Source of the DNA: DASRIA01 sp963816975
GTDB lineage: Bacteria > Actinomycetota > Thermoleophilia > Solirubrobacterales > JBBDJG01
Length of the DNA: 64,000 bases
Reading direction: 5' to 3'
Assembly: GCA_963816975.1 (NCBI GenBank)
Contig: CAWFMD010000005.1
Span: 124,001 to 188,000 of the forward strand
Below, piece after piece: positions 40,996 through 52,960 of the stretch (the first letter of the stretch is position 1; each line of letters opens with the position of its first letter). Made by a program: the position numbers and the translations under genes. A model generated the notes under the pieces. It was not told the origin of the DNA, did no database searches, and was given only the letters and a program-made list of their open reading frames with translations.

Positions 40996-41979
40996 ATGGA
41001 CCTCTCCGTCCTCTTTCTCGGCACCGCCGGCTCGATGCCGACCGTGCAGCGTGCGCCGGCGAGCCTGTTCGTGCGGCGCGGGGGCGAGCGCATCCTGGTC
41101 GACTGCGGCGAGGGCACACAGCGCCAGCTGTTGCGCAGCATCGGGCTGCCCGACATCGAGCACATCTTCCTGACGCACTACCACGCCGATCACTTCCTCG
41201 GGCTGCCCGGGATGCTGAAGACCTTCGGGCTGCGGGGGCGCACGGCGCCGCTCACCATCTACGGGCCGCGCGGGCTGCAGTCGCTGATGGCCGATCTGCG
41301 GCGGGTCTACGGCAAGCTCCCCTATGAGGTCCGCCTGGCTGAGCTCGAGCCCAGCCAGGCGGTGCCGTTCGACGGTTTCCAGGTGGGCGCCTACGGCGCC
41401 GTGCACCGCCTCGAGGCGCTCGGGTACGCGCTGTTCGAGGAGCAGCGGCCGGGGCGCTTCGACCTCGCCCGCGCGCGGGACCTGGGCGTGCCCGAAGGCC
41501 CCGCGTTCGGCCGCCTCCAACGCGGCGAGCCCGTCGAGGCGGGCGGACGCACGATCGCCCCGGACGAGGTGATCGGGGAGGCGCGCCCGGGGCGCACGCT
41601 GGTCTTCACCGGCGACACCGAGCCCTGCGACGCGACCGTTGCGGTTGCGACCGGCGCCCAGCTGCTGGTGCACGACAGCACGTTCGCGGAGGAGGAGTCC
41701 GCGCGGGCCCGCCAGACCGGCCATTCGACGGCGCGCCAGGCAGCCGAGGTGGCACGCGACGCCGGCGTCTCGCTGCTGGCGCTCACACACCTGTCGTCGC
41801 GCTATTTCGCTCCGGTGATCGAGCAGGAGGCGCGCGCGGTGTTCGAGCGCACGGTCGTGCCGCGCGACTTCGACGTGGTCGAGGTGCCCTATCCGGACTC
41901 CGGCCGCGAGCCGGAGCTGATCCGCTGGAAGGAATACAAGGAGCGTGCGGAAAAGGAAGCAGTCGCGCAGACTCCGTAG
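40996..41979 (+). CDS. rnz: Ribonuclease Z (tRNA 3'-processing)
   Basis: 327-residue zinc endonuclease that trims the 3' end of tRNA precursors lacking encoded CCA, fitting the CCA-less tRNA-Arg nearby. MBL core with LTHYHADHFLGLPG (His61, His63, Asp65, His66), VHRLEALGYALFE with the family's substrate-recognition region, GDTEPCD and LTHLSSRY (last His). ATG at 40996 chosen because the conserved N-terminus MDLSVLFLGTAGSMPT starts there. AT-rich GAATAT just upstream suggests a leaderless start. Confidence 0.93.
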   Translation: MDLSVLFLGTAGSMPTVQRAPASLFVRRGGERILVDCGEGTQRQLLRSIGLPDIEHIFLTHYHADHFLGLPGMLKTFGLRGRTAPLTIYGPRGLQSLMADLRRVYGKLPYEVRLAELEPSQAVPFDGFQVGAYGAVHRLEALGYALFEEQRPGRFDLARARDLGVPEGPAFGRLQRGEPVEAGGRTIAPDEVIGEARPGRTLVFTGDTEPCDATVAVATGAQLLVHDSTFAEEESARARQTGHSTARQAAEVARDAGVSLLALTHLSSRYFAPVIEQEARAVFERTVVPRDFDVVEVPYPDSGREPELIRWKEYKERAEKEAVAQTP

Positions 41980-42003
41980 CCGGGCGGCGTCACGCGCCGT
42001 TGC

Positions 42004-42009
42004 TACACT
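42004..42009 (+). promoter_or_regulatory. Candidate -10 box of the pyr operon
   Basis: TACACT; transcription would start near 42016, immediately before the PyrR-binding hairpin. No good -35 seen. Confidence 0.4.
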
Positions 42010-42020
42010 CGCGCAGTCGG

Positions 42021-42054
42021 TTCCTTTAACCCGGTCCGGAGAGGCCAGGAAGGA
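42021..42054 (+). promoter_or_regulatory. PyrR-binding RNA hairpin masking the pyrR RBS
   Basis: GGTCCGGAGAGGCC (42033-42046) matches the known PyrR binding-loop consensus (ARUCCNGNGAGGYU). TTCCT (42021-42025) can pair with AGGAA (42047-42051), which is part of the ribosome site AGGAAGGA (42047-42054), six bases before the TTG start. PyrR with UMP should stabilise the hairpin and block translation. No terminator is present, so control is probably at translation, as described for mycobacteria. Confidence 0.8.
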
Positions 42055-42060
42055 TCACGC

Positions 42061-42663
42061 TTGGAGAGCACGGGCATCGTCCTGGACAGGGACGACCTTC
42101 GTAGAGCGCTCGTACGCATCGCCCACGAGATCGTGGAGGGCAACGCCGATGGCGTCCCCCTGGCCCTCGTGGGGATCCACACCCGCGGCGCGCTGATGGC
42201 CCGCCGCCTGCGCGCCCTGATCGAAGAGCTCTCCGGCACTCCGGTTCCGCTGGGCGAGGTCGACATCACGTTCTACCGCGACGACGTCGGGTCGCGGCCG
42301 ATCAGCGACGCGCCGGTCGTGCACTCCTCGCGAATCGACTTCCCGCTCGAGGGGACCACGGTGGTGCTGGTGGACGACGTGCTCTATACCGGGCGCACGG
42401 TGCGCGCGGCGATCGACTCGCTGTTCGACTACGGGCGACCGGACCGGGTACGGCTCGCCGTGCTGGTCGACCGCGGCCACCGCGAGCTGCCGATCCGCCC
42501 TGACTACGTCGGCAAGAACCTGCCGACCTCGCGGGACCAACGCGTGCACGTGCGCCTCGAAGAAAACGATGGCGTGGACGAGATCGAGATACGGCCGACA
42601 GTCGGTAAGCCGGCTGCCGGGTTTGCCGAGGGCTCGAGTTCCCTGACTACGGAGGCCGAATGA
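42061..42663 (+). CDS. pyrR: Pyrimidine operon regulator / uracil phosphoribosyltransferase
   Basis: 200 residues. Type I phosphoribosyltransferase fold with the PRPP loop TTVVLVDDVLYTGRTVRAAI, ALVGIHTRGALMARRL and GEVDITFYRDDV, all typical of PyrR, plus PDYVGKNLPTSRDQRVHVRL. The protein binds its own leader RNA when UMP is high and has weak UPRT activity. The C-terminal 25 residues are an extra tail. TTG start at 42061 with AGGAAGGA six bases upstream. Overlaps pyrB by ATGA. Confidence 0.96.
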   Translation: MESTGIVLDRDDLRRALVRIAHEIVEGNADGVPLALVGIHTRGALMARRLRALIEELSGTPVPLGEVDITFYRDDVGSRPISDAPVVHSSRIDFPLEGTTVVLVDDVLYTGRTVRAAIDSLFDYGRPDRVRLAVLVDRGHRELPIRPDYVGKNLPTSRDQRVHVRLEENDGVDEIEIRPTVGKPAAGFAEGSSSLTTEAE

Positions 42664-43616
42664 AGCACCTGCTGTCGATCGCCGACCTTTCCCGCTCCGA
42701 CATCGAGCGCGTGATGACCGTCGCGGAGAGCTTCGCGGAAGTGGTGGAGCGCGACATCAAGAAGGTGCCGACCTTGCGCGGTCGGACCGTGGTGAACCTG
42801 TTCTACGAGGCGAGCACCCGGACCAGCTCCTCCTTCGAGCTGGCCGCGAAGCGGCTGTCGGCGGACGTGGTCAGCGTCCGCTCCTCGGGGTCGAGCGTCG
42901 ACAAGGGAGAGTCCCTGCGGGACACGATCGCGACGCTGTCGGCCTACGACCCCGCGGCGATCGTGATCCGGGCGCCCTGGGCGGGTGCGGCCGACCTCGT
43001 CGCGCGCCAGACCTCGGCGTCGGTGGTGAATGCGGGCGACGGCAAGCACGAGCACCCGAGCCAGGCGCTGCTCGACGTGTTCACGCTGCGCCGTCGGCTG
43101 GGCTCGCTCGACGGAGCCTCGATCTGGATCGTGGGCGATGTCCTGCACAGCCGCGTGGCGCGCTCGAACATCCATGCCTTCACGCGCATGGGTGCGCAGG
43201 TCACGGTGTGCGGCCCGCCGACCCTGATCCCTCGCGGCGTGGAGAGCCTCGGATGCGATGTGCGCTACGACCTCGCCGAAGTGGCCGTCGCCGACGTCGT
43301 CTACGCGCTGCGGATGCAGAACGAGCGCATGGGTGACGCGGATTCGTTCGTGCCCTCGCTGCGCGAGTACATCTCCAACTACCAGATCGACAGCCGCCGG
43401 CTGCACCCGCGCCAGCTGCTGATGCACCCCGGACCGGTGAACCGCGGCGTCGAGCTGTCCGCGGAGGTGATCGAGTCGCCCCAGGCGCTGATCGTCGATC
43501 AGGTCGCCGCCGGGCTGGTCGTGCGGATGGCGATCCTCTACGAGCTGCTGACGGGCAGCGGCCGCGACGGCACCCCCACGGGTGTGCCCACGCCGCCCGT
43601 GGAGCAGCCCGCGTGA
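42660..43616 (+). CDS. pyrB: Aspartate carbamoyltransferase catalytic subunit
   Basis: 318 residues; first committed step of UMP synthesis (carbamoyl phosphate + aspartate). Carbamoyl-phosphate motif FYEASTRTSSSFELAAKRL, SSGSSVDKGESLRDT, aspartate-side HEHPSQALLDVFTLR and LMHPGPVNRGVELS. No regulatory pyrI gene follows, as expected in Gram-positives. ATG at 42660 overlaps the pyrR stop. Confidence 0.98.
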   Translation: MKHLLSIADLSRSDIERVMTVAESFAEVVERDIKKVPTLRGRTVVNLFYEASTRTSSSFELAAKRLSADVVSVRSSGSSVDKGESLRDTIATLSAYDPAAIVIRAPWAGAADLVARQTSASVVNAGDGKHEHPSQALLDVFTLRRRLGSLDGASIWIVGDVLHSRVARSNIHAFTRMGAQVTVCGPPTLIPRGVESLGCDVRYDLAEVAVADVVYALRMQNERMGDADSFVPSLREYISNYQIDSRRLHPRQLLMHPGPVNRGVELSAEVIESPQALIVDQVAAGLVVRMAILYELLTGSGRDGTPTGVPTPPVEQPA

Positions 43617-45004
43617 GCGCCGCCCGGTTCCCCCGTGTGCGGCTCTGTGCGCGGCCCGCCGATCCGGCGACGCTGCTGATCCGGGGCGCCCGCCTGCTCG
43701 ACCCGCGCGCCGGCCTCGACGGCGCCCACGACCTGCTGATCCGCGACGGGGTGATCGCCGAGCTCGGCGCACCCGGCGCGCTCGACACCCCGCAGGGCGG
43801 CGAGCTGGTCGAGGGTGAGGGACAGGTCGTGCTCCCCGGCTTCGTCGACCCCCACGTGCATCTGCGGACGCCGGGGCGGGAGGACGAGGAGGATCTCGAG
43901 TCGGGGTCCCGCGCGGCCGCCGCGGGGGGCTTCTGCCGCATCCTCGCGATGCCGAACACCGAACCGGTCGTGGACTCCGCCTCCGTGCTGCGCTCCCTCC
44001 AGGAGCGGGCTTCGATGGAGGCCGTGGTGCCGGTCGGCTTCCTGGCCGCGATCACGAAGGGCCAGCGGGGCGCCGAGCTGACCGAGATGATGGAGCTGGC
44101 GCGCGAAGGCGCGGCCGGCTTCAGCGACGACGGGTTCCCGGTGGTCGACGCCCGCCGCCTGCGCCAGGCACTCCAGTACCAGCGGCTGGCCGGCGGGGTG
44201 CTGGCCCTGCACGAGGAGGACCCTGCGCTGTCGGGCCACGGCGCAATGCACGAGGGTGCGATCTCCACGGTCCTGGGGCTCGACGGGATTCCCTCGATCT
44301 CCGAGAGCACGATGGTCGAGCGCGACTCCGAGATCGCGCGCTACGAAGACGGGACCATCCACATCCTGCACGTCTCCGCGGCCGAGTCCGTGGCCGCCGT
44401 GGAGCGGGCGCGGGCGGCCGGCGTGCGCATCACGGCGGAGGTGACGCCGCACCACCTGGTGCTGACCGACGAGGCGGTGACCTCGCTCGACTCGCGTTTC
44501 AAGATGAATCCGCCCTTGCGCTCGGCGGCCGACCGCGAAGCGCTGATCGCGGGCCTGCGCTCCGGCGCGATCGACTGCGTCGCAACCGACCACGCGCCCC
44601 ATTCCAGGGAGGAGAAGGAGGCGCCGTTCGAGGAGGCCCCGATGGGCGTCACCGGCCTCGAGACGGCATTCGCCGTGCTGTACACGGATCTCGTGCAGCC
44701 CGGCGTGCTGACACTCGGCCTGCTGGTCGAGCGGCTGACGGCCGGCGGCGGCCCCTACGGCCTCGGCCCGCCCGCGCTGGAGCAGGGTGCGCCGGCGAAC
44801 CTGTGCCTGATCGACCTCGATGCCCGCTGGACCGTGGGCGAGGCCGGATACGAGTCGCGCTCGGAGAACTCCTGCTTCGCGGGCCGCGTGCTCCAGGGCC
44901 GGGTCCTGATGACGCTCGCCGGAGGAGCGGTGGCCTACCGCGAACGCGGCTTTTCGATCCGGCTGGCGGCCGATCCGGGCGTGCGCGCCGGCGAGAGCGC
45001 GTGA
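43613..45004 (+). CDS. pyrC: Dihydroorotase
   Basis: 463 residues, class I dihydroorotase closing the ring of carbamoyl aspartate. Metal motif DPHVHLRTPGREDEED, FSDDGFPV, and the C-terminal ATDHAPHSREEKEAPFEEAP followed by MGVTGLETAF. GTG start at 43613 overlaps the pyrB stop; this adds about 20 residues before LLIRGARLLDPRAGLDG, so a later start is possible. Stop overlaps the next GTG. Confidence 0.96.
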   Translation: MSAARFPRVRLCARPADPATLLIRGARLLDPRAGLDGAHDLLIRDGVIAELGAPGALDTPQGGELVEGEGQVVLPGFVDPHVHLRTPGREDEEDLESGSRAAAAGGFCRILAMPNTEPVVDSASVLRSLQERASMEAVVPVGFLAAITKGQRGAELTEMMELAREGAAGFSDDGFPVVDARRLRQALQYQRLAGGVLALHEEDPALSGHGAMHEGAISTVLGLDGIPSISESTMVERDSEIARYEDGTIHILHVSAAESVAAVERARAAGVRITAEVTPHHLVLTDEAVTSLDSRFKMNPPLRSAADREALIAGLRSGAIDCVATDHAPHSREEKEAPFEEAPMGVTGLETAFAVLYTDLVQPGVLTLGLLVERLTAGGGPYGLGPPALEQGAPANLCLIDLDARWTVGEAGYESRSENSCFAGRVLQGRVLMTLAGGAVAYRERGFSIRLAADPGVRAGESA

Positions 45005-45543
45005 AGCTCGACCGCGCGCGCGCGGCGCTCGTGGTCGTGGACGTCCAGGAGGCGTTCCGCCGGGCTGTGCTCGACTTCGAGCAGGTCGCGGCGAGCGTGT
45101 CGGTGCTGGTCCGCGGCGCGCGCGTGCTGGGCCTGCCCGCGCTCGTCACCGAGCAGTACCCCGACGGGCTCGGTCACACGGTCCCGGAGATCGCCGAGCA
45201 TCTCGCCGGCGTGGAGCCGATCGTGAAGGTCTGCTTCAGCGCGGTGCAGGCCGACGGCTTCTCCCGCGCGCTGCAGGCCACGCGCTGCGACCAGGTGCTG
45301 CTGTGTGGCATCGAGGCCCACGTGTGCGTGAATCAGACGGCCGAGGACCTGCTCGCCGAAGGGGTCGAGGTGCACGTCGTCCAGGACGCTGTCAGCTCGC
45401 GCACCGCCGCCAACCGGGCGCTCGGCCTGCACAAGATGGAGCGCGCGGGCGCCACGGTGACGAGTGTCGAGACCGCGTTGTTCGAGTTGCTGCGACAGGC
45501 CGGCACTCCCGAGTTCAAGGAAGTGCAGGCGCTGGTCAAGTGA
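45001..45543 (+). CDS. Isochorismatase-like cysteine hydrolase inside pyr operon
   Basis: 180 residues. Cysteine-hydrolase triad: Asp14 (ALVVVDVQEAF), a Lys in PIVKVCFSAV and Cys in GIEAHVCVNQT. This family includes nicotinamidase, isochorismatase, ureidoacrylate and N-carbamoyl amidases. Its length and HVCVNQTA motif are closest to the YcaC-like/MAR1 group of unknown substrate. GTG at 45001 overlaps the pyrC stop. Within a pyrimidine operon, a carbamoyl or ureido compound is an attractive guess but unsupported. Confidence 0.85.
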   Translation: MKLDRARAALVVVDVQEAFRRAVLDFEQVAASVSVLVRGARVLGLPALVTEQYPDGLGHTVPEIAEHLAGVEPIVKVCFSAVQADGFSRALQATRCDQVLLCGIEAHVCVNQTAEDLLAEGVEVHVVQDAVSSRTAANRALGLHKMERAGATVTSVETALFELLRQAGTPEFKEVQALVK

Positions 45544-45545
45544 AA

Positions 45546-45571
45546 CGGCGATTCTTTAGCCAGAATCGCCG
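45546..45571 (+). promoter_or_regulatory. Perfect 10-bp hairpin before carA
   Basis: Arms CGGCGATTCT (45546-45555) and AGAATCGCCG (45562-45571), loop TTAGCC, in the only real gap of the pyr operon, 24 bases before the carA ATG. No T-run follows, so it is more likely an mRNA processing/stability or translational element than a terminator. Confidence 0.55.
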
Positions 45572-45595
45572 GTCTCCGGCGGAACGGAGCAGCAG

Positions 45596-46706
45596 ATGAC
45601 CGCCGCTTACGTCCTGCTCGAGGACGGGACCCGCCTCGACGGCGAGGCGGTGGGTGCAACCGGCCCCGCGCTCGGCGAGGTCGTGTTCAACACGGCCATG
45701 ACCGGCTACCAGGAGGCGGTCACCGATCCCTCCTACGCCGGCCAGGTGATCACCTTCACCTATCCGCTGATCGGGAACTACGGCGCTTGGGCGGACGTCG
45801 GTGAGTCGGATCGCCCGCACGCGCGCGCGGTCATCATGCGGGAGGCGATCGAGGCGGCGCCGCCGGGGTCGGAGGGTTCCTGGCCGGCGTGGCTCGCCCG
45901 GCACGGCGTCGCGGGCGTGAGCGGGGTCGACACCCGCGGGCTGGTGCGGCACATCCGCGACCAGGGCGCGATGCGGGGCGGCGTCTTTCCCGGCGACACG
46001 CCGGTCGCCGAGGCGCGCGGCCTGATCGAGCGGGAGCCCTCGATGCTGGGCCTCGACCTGGCGCGCGAGGTCACACCGGGCGCGCCGCTCGTCGTGGGCG
46101 CGGGCGGCGCCGGCCCCCGCGTGGCCGCCCTGGACACGGGCATCAAGTCGTCGATCGTGCGCAACCTCGAGCAGCGCGGGGTGCGGCTCACGCTGCTGCC
46201 CTGCACGACCTCCGCGGCGGAGGTGCGCGACCACGATCCCGACGCCGTGTTCCTGGCCAACGGCCCCGGTGACCCGGCAGCGCTCGACTACGTGGTCGCG
46301 ACCGTGCGGGAGCTGGTCGGGGAGGTCCCCGTCTTCGGCATCTGCCTCGGCCACCAGCTGCTGTGCCGGGCGGTCGGCCTGGAGACCTTCAAGCTGCGCT
46401 TCGGCCACCGCGGCGCGAATCACCCGGTCAAGGATCTCGACACCGGCAAGATCGAGATCACGGCTCAGAACCACGGTTTCGCCGTGGTCGGGCCGGGGGG
46501 TGAGCACACCGTCGAGGGCGACGAGCCGGTCCGCTGGGAGACCGACTTCGGCGCCGCCGAGCTGTCGCACGTGAACCTCTACGACCGCACGGTCGAGGGG
46601 CTGGTCCTGAAGGACGTCCCGGGCGCGTGCGTGCAGTACCACCCGGAGGCCGGGCCGGGCCCCCACGACTCCCTGTATCTGTTCGACCGCTTCCTGAACC
46701 TGATCA

Positions 46707-46714
<8 letters not shown>
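45596..46714 (+). CDS. carA: Carbamoyl-phosphate synthase small subunit
   Basis: 372 residues; class I glutamine amidotransferase delivering ammonia to CarB. N-terminal MTAAYVLLEDGTRLDGEAVG, GEVVFNTAMTGYQEAVTDPS, catalytic Cys250 in VFGICLGHQLL, and His/Glu in QYHPEAGPGPHD. ATG at 45596. The end overlaps the carB GTG by 8 bases. Confidence 0.98.
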
Positions 46715-49918
<3,204 letters not shown>

Positions 49919-49922
<4 letters not shown>

Positions 49923-50752
49923 GCGTCGAGCTCGAACCGGGCCTCGCCGCGCCCGAACACGGCCCACGCACCCTCGCGCCGTTCGGCCGCCGCACATGCG
50001 CGGTGGTGGGCAACGAGCGGATCGGGCCCTACGACCTGATCGCCCTCCACGACGAGACCGGCCCGGCCCCGCTGGCCGGCCAGTTCTACATGCTGTGCAC
50101 GACGCGCGGCTGGGGCGGACCCGGCGGTCGCCCGCACGTCGGCAGGGCGTTCTCCGTGTGCCGTGCGCGGGAGGGCCGGCTCGAGTTCCTCCTGGAGGCG
50201 ATCGGCCCCGGCACGCAGCGGCTCGGCCGGCTCGCTCCGGGTGAGGACGCCTGGGTGGTCGGCCCGCTCGGCATCGGCTTCCGCGAACCTGCGCCCGGCG
50301 TGCGCCCGCTGCTGGTGGGCGGCGGCATCGGCATCGCGCCCCTCGTGATCTGGGCGGAGGCGCTGCGCGCCGCCGGAGTGCCGGCGCCGGCGCTGCTGGG
50401 GTTTCGCGACGGCGCCTGCGCCGAGGCTGCGTCCTTGCTCGGGGGCGAGACCGTGGTGGCGACCGATGACGGCACTGGCCCCGGCCACCACGGCCTGGTC
50501 ACCGATCTGCTCGAGCAGCGCCTGTCGCCCGGCGACGAGGTCTATGCGTGCGGGCCCCCGCCGATGCTCGAGGCCGTGCGACGGATCTGTGCGGCGCGCT
50601 CCGTTCCGGGCCAGTTGGCGCTGGAGGCCGGCATGGCCTGCGGGTTCGGGGCCTGCTACGGCTGCGTGGTGCGCACCCGGCACGGCTACCGGCGGCTCTG
50701 CGTGGACGGTCCCGTGGTGCCGGCGGCGGATCTCGCCGAGGGCTGGGAATGA
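49919..50752 (+). CDS. pyrK: Dihydroorotate dehydrogenase electron-transfer subunit
   Basis: 277-residue FAD/2Fe-2S protein that passes electrons from PyrD to NAD+. Ferredoxin-reductase-like FAD domain (GQFYMLCTTRGWG, GRAFSVCRAREG, GPGTQRLGRLAPGEDAWVVG), NAD domain (LLVGGGIGIAPLVIWAEALR) and the four-Cys cluster motif ACGFGACYGCVVRTRHGY with RLCVDGPV. GTG at 49919 overlaps the carB stop. Its presence makes the partner PyrD class 1B. Confidence 0.93.
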
Positions 50753-51663
50753 GCGTCGCCGCCCCGCCCAGGGGCCTCGCGGTCGATCTCGCCGGGCTGC
50801 GCCTGGCCCATCCGGTCCTGAACGGCTCCGGCACGTGGGACGCGATCGCCGCCATCCGCACGTTCGGGGCGGGCGCCCGCGAGCAGATCCCATTCGCGGC
50901 CTTTGTCTCCAAGACCATCACGCTGGCCCCCCGCGGCGGAAACGCTCCGCCCCGCCTGTGGGAGACCCCGGCCGGTCTGATCAACTCGATCGGGCTCCCG
51001 AACAAGGGCCTCGACGGGTTCGTCGCCCGCGATCTGCCCGAGCTTGCCACCCTGCCGGTCCCCTTGGTCGTGAGCGTCGCGGGGTTCAGCCACGACGAGT
51101 TCGCCGCACTCGTCGAGGGGGTGGCGAACCGCGCCGAGGTGGCCGCCGTCGAGCTGAACGTCTCGTGCCCGAACGTCAAGTCCGGCTGTGTGATCGGGAG
51201 CGAGCGGGGCGAGATGGCTGCTCTCATGTCCCGCGTGCGAACGCTGACCGCGAAACCGCTGATCGTGAAGCTGACACCGAATGTCTCGGATGTGGGGCCG
51301 ATCGCGCAAGCGGCCCAGGACGGCGGCGCGAACGCCCTGTCGTTGATCAACACACTGCGCGCGACCGCGATTCATCCCCGTACCGGGAAGTCGTGGCTGG
51401 GCGCGGGTCATGGCGGCCTGTCCGGTCCCGCGGTGCGGCCCGTCGCACTCGCATTGACCGCGCAGGTGGCCGCGTGCACGCAGCTGCCGATCGTGGGGAT
51501 GGGCGGCATCCAGAGCGGACGTGACGCACTCGACTTCCTGCATGCGGGCGCGACGTGCGTCGCGGTCGGCACGGAGAGCTTTCGCGATCCGCGTGCCGCC
51601 GCGCGTGTGCGTGACGAGCTCGCACGCCTGCTCGAAAGCGAAACGAACCGCTCGTTGCGATAG
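50749..51663 (+). CDS. pyrD: Dihydroorotate dehydrogenase, class 1B catalytic subunit
   Basis: 304-residue FMN enzyme oxidising dihydroorotate to orotate. Cytosolic class 1 features: HPVLNGSGTWDAIAAI, FVSKTITLAPRGGNAPPRLW, ETPAGLINSIGLPNKGLDGF, catalytic Cys in ELNVSCPNVKSG, and GMGGIQSGRDALDFLHAGAT. No N-terminal membrane helix. ATG at 50749 overlaps the pyrK stop. It is the last pyr gene here; pyrF does not follow. Confidence 0.97.
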   Translation: MSVAAPPRGLAVDLAGLRLAHPVLNGSGTWDAIAAIRTFGAGAREQIPFAAFVSKTITLAPRGGNAPPRLWETPAGLINSIGLPNKGLDGFVARDLPELATLPVPLVVSVAGFSHDEFAALVEGVANRAEVAAVELNVSCPNVKSGCVIGSERGEMAALMSRVRTLTAKPLIVKLTPNVSDVGPIAQAAQDGGANALSLINTLRATAIHPRTGKSWLGAGHGGLSGPAVRPVALALTAQVAACTQLPIVGMGGIQSGRDALDFLHAGATCVAVGTESFRDPRAAARVRDELARLLESETNRSLR

Positions 51664-51746
51664 CAGGTTTCGGCACCGGCTGTCGGCACGTTTCGGCAGC
51701 CTGCACCCTTGTATTTATTTGCGACATTTTTTTTCGGGGTCGGCGG

Positions 51747-51774
51747 TTGCGAGTCGCGAGGCCGTGCGTATAAT
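51747..51774 (+). promoter_or_regulatory. mihF promoter with perfect TATAAT
   Basis: TTGCGA (51747-51752), 16 bases, TATAAT (51769-51774). Start would be near 51781, two bases before the ATG at 51783, so the message is practically leaderless. An eight-T run (51727-51734) upstream may act as an UP-like element. Confidence 0.75.
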
Positions 51775-51782
51775 CGCCGCCC

Positions 51783-52118
51783 ATGCCCGCCGCGACGAAG
51801 TCTGCCTCCACAGCCCCCGAGCGCTCGCTGGCCCAGAGGATGGAGGCGCTGAACGAGGCGAATCGCATCAGGACCGAGCGGGCGAAGCTGAAGCGCAAGC
51901 TCAAGGACGGCGCAGCGAACGTCGCAGTTCTGCTGCGTGATCCACCCGACTACGTTCTCACCGCAAAGGTCTCCGACATGCTGCTGGCCGTTCCCAAGTA
52001 CGGCCACGTCAAGGTCAACAAGATCCTGGCTCAGTGCCGGATCTCGCCGAGCAAGACGATCGGCGGACTTTCGGAGCGCCAGCGCCGTGAGCTCATCGGA
52101 CACCTCATCAAGCGATAG
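51783..52118 (+). CDS. mihF: Actinobacterial integration host factor
   Basis: 111-residue nucleoid protein of the mIHF family, unrelated in sequence to proteobacterial HU-type IHF. Conserved AQRMEALNEANRIRTERAKL, VAVLLRDPPDYVLTAKVSDM and a helix-two-turn-helix region PKYGHVKVNKILAQCRISPS. It bends DNA and is essential in mycobacteria. It sits directly upstream of gmk, as in M. tuberculosis. Strong own promoter; overlaps the gmk start by 32 bases. Confidence 0.95.
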   Translation: MPAATKSASTAPERSLAQRMEALNEANRIRTERAKLKRKLKDGAANVAVLLRDPPDYVLTAKVSDMLLAVPKYGHVKVNKILAQCRISPSKTIGGLSERQRRELIGHLIKR

Positions 52119-52680
52119 CCCCGGCGGGCGGCTGTTCGTCATCACCGGCCCGTCCGGGGTCGGGAAGGGGACGCTGATCGCGCGGCTGCTGAGCCAGGTC
52201 CCCGAACTGGAGCTGTCGGTATCGGCCACCACGCGCAGCCCGCGCGAGTCGGAGCGCGACGGCGTCCACTACCACTTCATGGACGACCAAGAGTTCGAGC
52301 GGCGGGTCGCGGCCCGGGAGTTCATCGAGCACGCGGGGTACGCCAACCACCGCTACGGGACGCTGCGCTCCGAGGTCGACCCCCGGCTGGCCGCGGGCCG
52401 CAGCGTGGTGCTGGAGATCGAGCTGCAGGGCGCCCGCCAGATTCGCGAGACGGTGCCGGACGCCGTCCAGGTGTTCATCGCGCCACCGTCGCCGGCGGAC
52501 CTGCGCCGCCGGCTCGAGGGGCGCGGGACCGACAGTCCCGAGCAGATCTCCCGCCGGCTGGAGGTCGCGCAGCAGGAGCTGGGGGCGCGGGGCGAGTTCG
52601 GCCATGTGGTCGAAAACGATGATCTGGATCGCGCTGCGAGCGAGCTCGCGGCGCTCGTGCGCTCTCATCTGGAGTCCTAG
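52087..52680 (+). CDS. gmk: Guanylate kinase
   Basis: 197 residues; GMP + ATP to GDP + ADP. P-loop ITGPSGVGKGT (Gly21-Thr29), SATTRSPRESERDGVHYHFM for GMP binding, EFIEHAGYANHRYGT and VVLEIELQGARQIRE. The only usable start is the GTG at 52087, which lies inside the 3' end of mihF; the first 14 residues are Ser/Asp-rich and probably flexible. Confidence 0.97.
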   Translation: MSSSDTSSSDSPGGRLFVITGPSGVGKGTLIARLLSQVPELELSVSATTRSPRESERDGVHYHFMDDQEFERRVAAREFIEHAGYANHRYGTLRSEVDPRLAAGRSVVLEIELQGARQIRETVPDAVQVFIAPPSPADLRRRLEGRGTDSPEQISRRLEVAQQELGARGEFGHVVENDDLDRAASELAALVRSHLES

Positions 52681-52960
52681 CGCGGCCCGTCCGAAGGGGC
52701 GCTCGGTTCGGCAAGAGGCAGCGTCCACGGCGCGCCCTCTCGGCGCTCGGGCCGAGTCCGCGAAATGACTCTCTCCTGACTCGATCGGCGGGAGGCTCGA
52801 CACGTTTTCGCGGCGGCCCGTTCGGGTGATGCAACCTAATCGCCTATATGGCGGCTAACGTGCACCACCCGTTCTGGGCACCTCGCTGATTGCGGCTCGC
52901 CGTGCGCAGTTTGGAATGCAACCGCGACGACTCTCCCGACGCGATCCGGGTGCCGACGGC

